Assembly (NCBI GenBank): GCA_031264715.1
Contig: JAISDP010000058.1
Location: 1-5,199, forward strand
Direction of reading: 5' to 3'
DNA length: 5,199 bases
Source of the DNA: Bacteroidales bacterium
GTDB lineage: Bacteria > Bacteroidota > Bacteroidia > Bacteroidales > UBA4181
A program made the translations under genes and the position numbers. Below are positions 1 to 5,199 of the stretch, in pieces; the first letter of the stretch is position 1; every line of letters begins with the position of its first letter. The notes beneath the pieces were generated by a model. It was not told the origin of the DNA. It did not search any database and was given only the letters and a program-made list of their open reading frames with translations.

Positions 1-792
1 CTGTGGCTGCTTGTGTTCAGCCTTTTTATCCCAATCGGCTGCGAGCGTGATCTGCCGGACGACGGGCCTGTACCGGATCGAATGGTCACCGTCAATTTTA
101 CGGTCGGGTCGCTGTTGAAATCAGCAGCGTCTGATGAAGAAAATGAGATTATAGGGAACATCATCCTCTTTAGCGTCGTCGGGGGAGATGTGGTGCAGAA
201 ATTTATACTGTCGCCGGAGGGCGGCTCGTTATCCATACCCGGTACAGTCACAATGCTTTATGCGATTGCCAATCCGTCTGACGCACTGACAACCGCCCTG
301 GATACGGAACTTCCGGTACCTGTTACGACGCTTCTGGACCCCCTGACCGCTGATTTTCCCCCAGCGCCCGCATCGCCTTTCCTGATGAGCGGGAAAGCCA
401 ATGTAGTCGATAACAGCGTCAACATAACGCTTGCCCGGTGTGTGGCAAAGATTCAACTCACCAGTACTAACCCTGATTTCCTGATAGAATCGGTAACCGT
501 CAGCGCCGCATCCAAAGGATATGTTTTTGACAACTCGCCCTCGGTACCGGCTTTAACACCGGTTAACCATACTTATGCGGGAAGCGACACGGTCGTTTTT
601 TATGTTGCCGAACACAGCAGCGCGAATCCTCCAACGTTTACCGTATCCGGCCGTTTCCAGGGTCAACCCGCCCATTTGCTATGGGTAAAAGAGCAGATTA
701 CTCTTAAGGATGATGGAGGAGTGAATAATATTGAAATCAAGCGCAATACCTGTTACCAGGTAGATATTGATTTTTTTGATGAACCGCTGTAG
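1..792 (+). CDS. Fimbrillin/Mfa-like surface lipoprotein, 5'-partial
   Basis: The reading frame is open from base 1, and the first visible residues form a hydrophobic stretch ending in Pro-Ile-Gly-Cys (Cys codon 40-42). This reads as the h-region and lipobox of a lipoprotein signal, with Pro at -3 being atypical. The GTG at 13 would cut into that signal, so the real start lies left of the window. Acidic residues just after the Cys (ERDLPDD) resemble the export signal of Bacteroidetes surface lipoproteins. Family hallmarks of fimbrillin-like proteins follow: a mid-protein FLMSGKA segment, the strand ITLARCVAKIQL leading into VTVSAASKGYVF, a late FYVAEHSS segment, and a C-terminal IKRNTCYQVDI strand. 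These match the FimA/Mfa fold of type V pili. Whether it is a shaft, tip or anchor subunit cannot be told. The product probably sits on the outer membrane. About 263 residues are visible, near the lower end for the family. The gene ends with TAG 94 bases before the next gene. Confidence 0.75.
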   Translation: MWLLVFSLFIPIGCERDLPDDGPVPDRMVTVNFTVGSLLKSAASDEENEIIGNIILFSVVGGDVVQKFILSPEGGSLSIPGTVTMLYAIANPSDALTTALDTELPVPVTTLLDPLTADFPPAPASPFLMSGKANVVDNSVNITLARCVAKIQLTSTNPDFLIESVTVSAASKGYVFDNSPSVPALTPVNHTYAGSDTVVFYVAEHSSANPPTFTVSGRFQGQPAHLLWVKEQITLKDDGGVNNIEIKRNTCYQVDIDFFDEPL

Positions 793-806
793 AAATAATT
801 GATTTG
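775..806 (+). promoter_or_regulatory. Candidate Bacteroidetes-type promoter for the glycosyltransferase gene
   Basis: TTTG at 775-778 is followed after 20 bases by TTGATTTG at 799-806. The Bacteroidetes primary promoter pattern is TTTG, 19-21 bases, then TAnnTTTG, so the -33 part and spacing fit and the -7 part has one mismatch. The -33 part lies inside the last codons of the lipoprotein gene. Transcription would begin near 813 and leave a leader of about 74 bases. This is inferred from pattern only. Confidence 0.4.
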
Positions 807-834
807 TGAAGATATTCCTGTAACTGCGGAATAA

Positions 835-859
835 TGCCCGATAAAATTCTTGCCCGATA
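835..859 (+). repeat. Short direct repeat in the leader
   Basis: TGCCCGATA occurs at 835-843 and again at 851-859, a 16-base period, in the spacer before the glycosyltransferase gene. Two exact 9-base copies this close may be chance or a paired protein-binding site. No known regulator site is recognised. Confidence 0.4.
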
Positions 860-886
860 TGTGAAAAAATTAATAAAACTGTTATC

Positions 887-2269
887 ATGCACAAACAAGG
901 CCGTTATTTGATATTATTATCTATTCTGTTTATTGTAGAAGATATCGTTTTGTTGAATCTTCTATTTTTTTATTTGCACTATCTTTTCGACCTGCCGTTC
1001 GACGACACCTATCGTCTGGTATTGATATTAATAAATTTGGGGTACCTGTTGAGTTTTGCAATCATTCACGTCAACTTTAACGATGTGAAGCAACTGCATA
1101 TACCTCATTTGGTCAGGCGGAATCTTTACAAGCTGGCCATTACAGCATGCATTTTAACGCTAAGCCTGTTTTTCCTGAAAATATCCGGTGTTGTTTCCCG
1201 CCTTTTCATTTTTACATTCTTTTCTGCCGCATATTTCCTGATGATTATCGCTCAATGGATTACCCGCAAGGCGGTGACTTTTACCATCAGGAAAACGATC
1301 AGCAAGGGCATCATCCTGGGAGCCGGTCTTGTTGGTGGAAAAGTTTTTGACGAATTGCTGTGCAACGTCTATAACGGCGTGATAACACTCGGCTTTTTCG
1401 ACGACAATCCGACCAAAAACGGCGGCGATTTGCTGGGCAACATCGAGCAGTCAAAGGAGTATATGCTGAAAAATGGGGTAACTCATGTATTTTGTACCCT
1501 GCCGTTATCTGCCGAAGAAAAAATTCGCGATTTAATCAAGTTTTGCGAAAGCCATGTCATCAATTTTCATAACGTTCCCGATATAGGATACTACTACACG
1601 GGAAGTCAACCTATTGTGGAGCATATCGGCACAATGCCGGTTTTCGTCCTGCGGAATATCCCGTTAAGCTACATGCACAATGCCGTTTTGAAAAGGAGTG
1701 TGGACATTTTGGTTTCGTTCACGGCCCTCCTTTTGTTATTTCCCGTTCTTTTCCCGGTATTGGCGGTTCTTATCAAAATGAGTTCCCCCGGCCCGGTTTT
1801 TTTCAAACAAAAAAGGACGGGGAAACGGGGAAACGAGTTCTATTGCTATAAATTCAGGACGATGCGCTGCAGCGCCGATGCGCACACCAAACAGGCGACT
1901 GCCGACGACAACCGTAAAACAAAAGTTGGAGACTTTCTTCGGAAAACCAGCTTAGACGAATTACCGCAATTTTACAATGTACTGATCGGCAATATGTCGC
2001 TTGTGGGTCCGCGACCGCACATGTTGATGCATACTTATGAATACTCGCCCAAAGTGGACAAATACATGGTGCGCCATTTTGTGAAACCCGGCATTACGGG
2101 ATTAGCACAGGTTAGTGGATACCGTGGCGAAACCAAAGAAATTGAGTTGATGGAAAAACGCATCAGGGCCGATATTCATTATGTGGAAAACTGGACATTA
2201 CGGATGGATTTCAAAATAATGGCGCAAACCGTATTTATGATCATGAAGGGGGATGAAAAAGCATATTGA
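887..2269 (+). CDS. Undecaprenyl-phosphate sugar-1-phosphate transferase (WcaJ/WbaP-like)
   Basis: A 460-residue membrane enzyme of the polyprenyl glycosylphosphotransferase family. It would move a hexose-1-phosphate from a nucleotide sugar to undecaprenyl phosphate, the first step in building a capsule, exopolysaccharide or O-antigen unit at the inner membrane. Four hydrophobic segments (about 7-35, 43-62, 81-99, 104-125) precede a soluble nucleotide-binding-like domain with GAGLVG at 145-150. The catalytic bacterial-sugar-transferase domain starts near 268 with KRSVD, then a membrane segment (about 274-297), SPGPVFFKQKRTG (300-312), YKFRTM (321-326), the LDELPQ block carrying the Asp357-Glu358 catalytic dyad, NMSLVGPRPH (369-378) and KPGITGLAQVSG (400-411). 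All core motifs are present and the length is normal for the full-length (not PglC-short) class. Glucose is the common substrate of WcaJ members, but galactose (WbaP) cannot be excluded. ATG at 887 has no clear Shine-Dalgarno sequence but an A-rich leader. No other polysaccharide gene is next to it in this window. Confidence 0.92.
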   Translation: MHKQGRYLILLSILFIVEDIVLLNLLFFYLHYLFDLPFDDTYRLVLILINLGYLLSFAIIHVNFNDVKQLHIPHLVRRNLYKLAITACILTLSLFFLKISGVVSRLFIFTFFSAAYFLMIIAQWITRKAVTFTIRKTISKGIILGAGLVGGKVFDELLCNVYNGVITLGFFDDNPTKNGGDLLGNIEQSKEYMLKNGVTHVFCTLPLSAEEKIRDLIKFCESHVINFHNVPDIGYYYTGSQPIVEHIGTMPVFVLRNIPLSYMHNAVLKRSVDILVSFTALLLLFPVLFPVLAVLIKMSSPGPVFFKQKRTGKRGNEFYCYKFRTMRCSADAHTKQATADDNRKTKVGDFLRKTSLDELPQFYNVLIGNMSLVGPRPHMLMHTYEYSPKVDKYMVRHFVKPGITGLAQVSGYRGETKEIELMEKRIRADIHYVENWTLRMDFKIMAQTVFMIMKGDEKAY

Positions 2270-2274
2270 GGGAA

Positions 2275-2290
2275 ATTTTGAATTTTGAAT
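2275..2290 (+). repeat. Small tandem repeat after the glycosyltransferase gene
   Basis: ATTTTGA is repeated head to tail at 2275-2281 and 2282-2288, with a partial third unit (AT at 2289-2290). It lies six bases after the TGA stop. It is A/T-rich, has no hairpin and no evident function. Confidence 0.4.
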
Positions 2291-2335
2291 TATAAGGCAA
2301 TTATGTTGAGGCCGTAAAAAAAAATACGCCAAAGC

Positions 2336-2365
2336 ATTGCTATATTTAAAAAATGATTATTTTTG
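2336..2365 (+). promoter_or_regulatory. Promoter candidate for the M23 peptidase-aroA operon
   Basis: TATTTTTG at 2358-2365 matches the Bacteroidetes -7 pattern TAnnTTTG exactly. ATTG at 2336-2339 is a three-of-four match to the -33 TTTG with an 18-base spacer, one short of the usual range. A run of nine A at 2316-2324 lies further upstream and could act as an UP-like tract. Transcription would start near 2372, leaving a leader of only about 11 bases before the ATG at 2383. The nominal upstream ATG at 2353 falls in front of this -7 element and so would not be in the transcript. Confidence 0.55.
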
Positions 2366-2382
2366 TGCCCAAAATAATCATT
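2352..2382. repeat. Perfect 12-bp inverted repeat over the promoter and leader
   Basis: AATGATTATTTT at 2352-2363 and its exact reverse complement AAAATAATCATT at 2371-2382 flank a 7-base centre (2364-2370). Most of the -7 promoter element is in the left arm, and the right arm ends on the base before the start codon at 2383. The arms hold one G/C pair in twelve and no T-run follows, so an intrinsic terminator is unlikely. A dimeric regulator's operator, or a hairpin in read-through mRNA that hides the start region, are the more natural readings. Both are inference. Confidence 0.7.
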
Positions 2383-3267
2383 ATGAGGCTTGTAGACAAA
2401 GTTATTACTTGTGCGTTATTTCTTTTTGTAAGTATTTGTGCTTATTCCCAGAATGTTATCAATCTCCCCCCTGCCGTTCTCCTGACGGAAAGTGATATTT
2501 CGCTGGAAGAAGACGAGGCTATCGGTTTGGATTCGCTCATGAACCTGACTTCCCTGGGGCTTATCGACTCAACTGTGATACCAGCCGCCCGGTTGTACGG
2601 GTATGTATGGGATAACCGGATGGTGAATCCATACCGGCAACGGGTTATTAATATGCCCGATACAGTGCTCATCGATTTTTCGCAATACTGCCATGCCAAT
2701 AAGAACGTGGTTACATCCGGCTTCGGGTTCCGTCGCGGAGGGCGTTTCCATTACGGAATCGATACACGCCTGAAAACAGGTGATTCCATTTGCAGTTCGT
2801 TTGGAGGGATGGTGCGTATTGTACAGCGAGGCCGCGCTTATGGCAACTACATTGTTATCCGGCACTTTAACGGACTCGAAACCGTGTATGGGCACTTGAG
2901 CAAAACCTTTGTGAAGGTCAATCAGGTGGTACGCGCAGGCGAGATCATTGCACTGGGCGGCAATACGGGACGTTCCACGGGACCGCACCTGCACTACGAA
3001 GTACGTTACCTCGGTCAGCCCATACCGCCCGGAGACCTGATCGATTTTGAAAACTATACCGCCAAATACCGGCTGCTCGATTTATCGGCCGGCCATTTCG
3101 CCTATGCCGTGGAACTGGAAAAGGTGCGTTATTACACGGTGCGCAGGGGCGACACATTATCCGGCATATCAAGCAAGGTGGGTGTGAGCGTGGACAGGAT
3201 ATGCCGGTTGAATAAGATCAAGAAAAGTTCTGTCCTGCATATCGGACAGAAAATAAGATATACCTGA
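2383..3267 (+). CDS. Exported M23 peptidase with C-terminal LysM domain
   Basis: A 294-residue zinc endopeptidase expected to cut peptide cross-links of peptidoglycan in the periplasm. Residues 1-22 form a signal peptide: a charged start (MRLVDK), a hydrophobic core, then a likely signal peptidase I cut after Cys-Ala-Tyr-Ser-Gln or nearby. The M23 (LytM-type) domain spans about 108-215 and keeps all expected residues: His123 and Asp127 in HYGID, His171 in YGHL, and His202/His204 in HLHYE, so it should be active, unlike degenerate EnvC/NlpD-type activators. The LysM domain at about 250-293 (YYTVRRGDTLSGIS start) would bind glycan strands. The region at 23-107 has no recognised domain. ATG 2383 is chosen over the in-frame ATG at 2353 because the latter lies upstream of the -7 promoter element and adds ten residues, partly encoded by an inverted repeat, ahead of an ordinary signal peptide. 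The stop is one base from aroA, implying one operon. Confidence 0.92.
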   Translation: MRLVDKVITCALFLFVSICAYSQNVINLPPAVLLTESDISLEEDEAIGLDSLMNLTSLGLIDSTVIPAARLYGYVWDNRMVNPYRQRVINMPDTVLIDFSQYCHANKNVVTSGFGFRRGGRFHYGIDTRLKTGDSICSSFGGMVRIVQRGRAYGNYIVIRHFNGLETVYGHLSKTFVKVNQVVRAGEIIALGGNTGRSTGPHLHYEVRYLGQPIPPGDLIDFENYTAKYRLLDLSAGHFAYAVELEKVRYYTVRRGDTLSGISSKVGVSVDRICRLNKIKKSSVLHIGQKIRYT

Positions 3268-3268
3268 G

Positions 3269-4498
3269 ATGAAGTATATGCTCAGTTTCCCGCACGGGAA
3301 GCTACAGGGAAGGATCAGTCTGCCGTCGTCGAAAAGTATTTCCAACCGCCTGCTGATCATCCGGGCATTGACTTCCGGCGGATTCCCCCTCGAAGGGTTA
3401 TCCGGCAGCGACGACACACAGGTATTGCAACAGGGACTGCAATCGGCGTCGGATGTGATCGACATCGGACATGCCGGCACATCCATGCGTTTCCTTACCG
3501 CGTATTTTGCCGCTACCGGGCAGGCAAAAACGATTACCGGCTCCGAACGAATGAAAAACAGGCCGATCAGCGGCCTGGTGGATGCACTGGACCAGTTGGG
3601 AGCCGGTATTCGTTATCTCGAAAAACCGGGATATCCGCCACTGCGGACATCAGGCAAACCGCTTTCGGGAAATTCCATCGAAATCAACGGGAATGTGAGC
3701 AGCCAGTTTATATCGGCCATGTTGCTGGTTGCCCCTGCACTGCCTAATGGCTTAATCATCCGGATCAAAGGCGAACTGGTATCGGCTTCGTATGTGAAGA
3801 TGACTTTGGGGCTGATGCAACAGGCCGGCATCGATGCAATTTGGGAAAATAACGCCATTACGGTTGCGCGGCAGGATTACCGGTCGGAAGGCATGAGCGT
3901 GGAACGCGACTGGAGCGCAGCGTCTTACTGGTACCAAATGGCGGCGTTAGCCACTGATGCCGAACTGCTGCTCGAAGGTTTAACCGGAAAAAGCTTGCAG
4001 GGCGACGCCATTATTTCGCAAATGGCCTGTTCATTCGGCATCAAAACAGAATATACCCCCGAAGGCGCGCTTTTGACCAGGCACAGGAATATCTGCTTCT
4101 CACTGGGCCTCGATTTTATGAATGTGCCCGACCTGGTGCAAACCATGGCTGTGACCTGTTGCCTGAACAATACCCGTTTCCGCTTTGCCGGGGTGCAAAC
4201 CTTGAGGGTGAAGGAAACCGACCGCATTGCAGCCTTGCAGAGCGAACTGCTGAAATTAGGCTACTGCTTGAAGGAAACAGAACCCGGCGTGATCGAGTGG
4301 AACCGCGAACGGGTAGAGCCACAGCAGCCGGCGTGTATATCCACTTACCACGATCACCGCATGGCAATGGCATTCGCCCCTGCTGCCATTCATTTCCCGG
4401 GGTTGCAAATCGAAGATCCGGGAGTAGTGAGCAAGTCGTATCCAAACTTTTGGAACGACCTGAAAAAAACAGGACTTGTGATTATGGAACAGCGCTGA
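3269..4498 (+). CDS. aroA: 3-phosphoshikimate 1-carboxyvinyltransferase (EPSP synthase)
   Basis: A 409-residue cytoplasmic enzyme of the shikimate pathway that joins phosphoenolpyruvate to shikimate-3-phosphate to give EPSP, on the way to chorismate and aromatic amino acids. Active-site motifs are in order: SSKSISNR (Lys22, Ser23, Arg27), HAGTSMRFL (68-76), GSERMKNRP (Arg94), GNVSSQF (141-147), DWSAASY (214-220), PDLVQT with Asp288, VKETDRI (Lys315, Glu316, Arg319), YHDHRMAM (360-367) and SKSYPNFW with Lys389. Compared with the E. coli enzyme of 427 residues, about 26 residues are missing between the SDD motif and the AGT motif, a compact form I recall as usual for Bacteroidetes AroA. The E. 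coli Asn of NAGT is His here, and the Pro after AMR is Phe. ATG 3269 follows the peptidase stop by one base with no clear Shine-Dalgarno sequence, so translation is probably coupled. ATG 3278 (Met4) is a less likely start. Confidence 0.96.
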   Translation: MKYMLSFPHGKLQGRISLPSSKSISNRLLIIRALTSGGFPLEGLSGSDDTQVLQQGLQSASDVIDIGHAGTSMRFLTAYFAATGQAKTITGSERMKNRPISGLVDALDQLGAGIRYLEKPGYPPLRTSGKPLSGNSIEINGNVSSQFISAMLLVAPALPNGLIIRIKGELVSASYVKMTLGLMQQAGIDAIWENNAITVARQDYRSEGMSVERDWSAASYWYQMAALATDAELLLEGLTGKSLQGDAIISQMACSFGIKTEYTPEGALLTRHRNICFSLGLDFMNVPDLVQTMAVTCCLNNTRFRFAGVQTLRVKETDRIAALQSELLKLGYCLKETEPGVIEWNRERVEPQQPACISTYHDHRMAMAFAPAAIHFPGLQIEDPGVVSKSYPNFWNDLKKTGLVIMEQR

Positions 4499-4502
4499 CG
4501 AC

Positions 4503-4561
4503 CCTTGTAACAAAAGGTAACATTGGAAGACCTTTTTAAAGTGAAGCCCTTTAATACAAGG
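4503..4561 (+). terminator. Possible weak terminator or nested hairpins after aroA
   Basis: An inner stem pairs AAAAGGT (4512-4518) with ACCTTTT (4530-4536) around an 11-base loop. An outer 7-bp pair, CCTTGTA (4503-4509) with TACAAGG (4555-4561), encloses it. The T-run belongs mainly to the stem and is followed by A, so this is not a textbook intrinsic terminator. It does sit where the aroA transcript should end. Confidence 0.3.
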
Positions 4562-4580
4562 TTGGTAATAAAAAAGGCAC

Positions 4581-4588
4581 TATATTTG
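4581..4588 (+). promoter_or_regulatory. Candidate -7 promoter element of the toxin-antitoxin operon
   Basis: TATATTTG matches the Bacteroidetes TAnnTTTG pattern exactly and is followed by TGCG. Transcription would start near 4595, about 20 bases before the antitoxin ATG at 4615. No good TTTG is found at the expected distance upstream; TTG at 4562-4564 is 16 bases away. An independent promoter fits a self-contained toxin-antitoxin unit. Confidence 0.5.
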
Positions 4589-4614
4589 TGCGATAATTGT
4601 AAAGACATAATATC

Positions 4615-4851
4615 ATGACAATATTGGAAAGGAAAAAATTCGAGCAAAGAAAAATCAGGTTGAGTCGAGCAATCATAAATGATATGGATGAAAACAGGGT
4701 TTTGCAGATTGAGAAGTTGTACGATGTAACCCCATTATCTTATTCGGTTAATGAACTTCGGGAAAGCATTGATGAATTTGAGGAAAGATATATCTCAGGA
4801 AATTTTAAAGGAATATCACATGATGAAGTAATGAAAGAGTATGGGTTATAA
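4615..4851 (+). CDS. Putative antitoxin of a type II toxin-antitoxin pair
   Basis: A 78-residue, strongly charged, mostly helical protein. I infer its role mainly from position: it is immediately upstream of, and overlaps by 11 bases, a RelE/ParE-like toxin gene. The N-terminal part (about 5-38, ERKKFEQRK then a helix ending in VLQIEKLYDV) and the C-terminal GISHDEVMKEYG (65-77) resemble small Bacteroidetes antitoxins, where the C-terminal tail wraps the toxin. No ribbon-helix-helix, helix-turn-helix or Phd/YefM fold is obvious, so whether it binds its own promoter is unknown. ATG 4615 follows an A-rich leader without a Shine-Dalgarno sequence and about 20 bases after the predicted transcription start. 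Base composition is clearly more A/T-rich than in aroA, which hints at separate acquisition. Confidence 0.7.
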   Translation: MTILERKKFEQRKIRLSRAIINDMDENRVLQIEKLYDVTPLSYSVNELRESIDEFEERYISGNFKGISHDEVMKEYGL

Positions 4852-5152
4852 AATTTTATGGGATTTTAAAGCACGTAATGATTTGCAGCAATTGTATGTC
4901 TATCTTTCTGGAAAGAATACAAGCGCGGCAAATAGGACAGTTGCAGAAATTAGTAAAAAAGTAAAATTACTGATAGACAATCCGTATTTGGCAGCAACCG
5001 AACAGTTTTTGCATGATAAGAAAAAAGCTTATCGTTCTCTTGTTGCAGGAAATTATAAAATTGTATACATGGCTGAAAATAAGGAAATTGTTATTGTTCG
5101 GATATGGGATTGTCGGAGAAATCCGAAAGATTTAAGGAAATCTTTAGAATGA
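4841..5152 (+). CDS. RelE/ParE-family toxin
   Basis: A 103-residue protein with the RelE/ParE superfamily layout: an N-terminal strand (GYKILWDF), two helices (about 10-23 and 28-45), then the C-terminal sheet with YRSLVAGNYKIVY (64-76), EIVIVRIWD (82-90) and CRRNPKDL (91-98). Arg65, Lys73, Tyr76, Arg87, Arg92 and Arg93 are the basic/aromatic residues expected in the active or target-binding groove. RelE-type members cleave mRNA on the ribosome and ParE-type members poison DNA gyrase; sequence alone does not decide which, and the C-terminal D-x-R-x-NP pattern is common in Bacteroidetes members of uncertain target. The start ATG lies inside the antitoxin's end, so its translation should be coupled to antitoxin synthesis. 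The length is normal and nothing suggests it is broken. Confidence 0.85.
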   Translation: MGYKILWDFKARNDLQQLYVYLSGKNTSAANRTVAEISKKVKLLIDNPYLAATEQFLHDKKKAYRSLVAGNYKIVYMAENKEIVIVRIWDCRRNPKDLRKSLE

Positions 5153-5199
5153 ACAATAAAACAGTTATGGAAACAGAAAGAGAAATTTTTTACAGGGCA
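5149..5199 (+). CDS. Possible start of a third gene coupled to the toxin, 3'-partial
   Basis: ATG at 5149 overlaps the toxin's TGA in an ATGA arrangement, and its frame is open for 17 codons to the window edge (MNNKTVMETEREIFYRA). A second in-frame ATG at 5167 lies after an A-rich stretch and may be the real start. The fragment is too short for any family call. Seventeen open codons are weak evidence on their own; the start-stop overlap is what makes a gene plausible. Confidence 0.4.
   Translation, partial: MNNKTVMETEREIFYRA

Noticed and set aside
13..15. GTG as the start of the lipoprotein gene
   Set aside because: The frame continues upstream to base 1 with hydrophobic codons (LWLL) that belong to the signal peptide, and starting at GTG would leave only nine residues before the lipid-attachment Cys and no basic n-region.
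887..2269. Treating the lipoprotein and glycosyltransferase genes as one operon
   Set aside because: A 94-base spacer with a fair promoter candidate separates them; co-transcription is possible but not supported by the sequence.
2310..2330. Possible hairpin GGC-C-GTA with TACGCC around a run of A, as a terminator for the glycosyltransferase gene
   Set aside because: The stem is six pairs with a bulge, the A-run is in the loop and no T-run follows on the + strand.
2569..2994. 141-codon open frame on the - strand inside the M23 peptidase gene
   Set aside because: It lies wholly opposite a gene with a complete set of M23 catalytic residues, and its translation has no recognisable domain; it is a shadow frame.
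4159..4539. 126-codon + strand frame overlapping the 3' end of aroA
   Set aside because: It runs through the conserved VKETDRI and DHRMAM region of aroA in another frame, and its Arg/Pro-rich product is typical of an out-of-frame reading.

Overview
The window looks like chromosomal DNA from a Bacteroidetes bacterium, most likely of the order Bacteroidales. Four signs point that way: a fimbrillin-like surface lipoprotein, gene leaders that are A/T-rich and lack a clear Shine-Dalgarno sequence, promoter candidates of the TAnnTTTG type used by the Bacteroidetes primary sigma factor, and an AroA of the shortened form I associate with this phylum. All supported genes are on the + strand. Genus cannot be fixed from the sequence alone.

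Layout: (1) bases 1-792, the nearly complete 3' part of a fimbrillin/Mfa-like lipoprotein gene cut by the left edge; (2) 887-2269, a polyprenyl glycosylphosphotransferase that would start assembly of an exopolysaccharide, capsule or O-antigen unit on undecaprenyl phosphate; (3) 2383-3267, an exported M23 peptidase with a C-terminal LysM domain; (4) 3269-4498, aroA (EPSP synthase), one base after the peptidase gene and so almost certainly co-transcribed with it; (5) 4615-5152, an overlapping antitoxin/toxin pair of the RelE/ParE type with its own promoter candidate, followed by what may be the first codons of a third coupled gene running off the right edge.

The first three genes concern the cell envelope: surface pilus or adhesin material, surface glycan initiation and peptidoglycan cleavage. 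aroA is chorismate-pathway housekeeping placed downstream of the peptidase. The toxin-antitoxin pair is visibly more A/T-rich than aroA and looks like an accessory insertion behind a housekeeping operon. The three spacers (793-886, 2270-2382, 4499-4614) are short and hold promoter candidates and small repeats. No RNA gene, CRISPR array or insertion sequence was seen.

I do not see a clearly new biological system. The most notable non-coding signal is a perfect 12-bp inverted repeat (2352-2382) that encloses the -7 promoter element of the peptidase-aroA operon and ends on the base before the true start codon. It also shows that the longest reading of that gene starts too far upstream.
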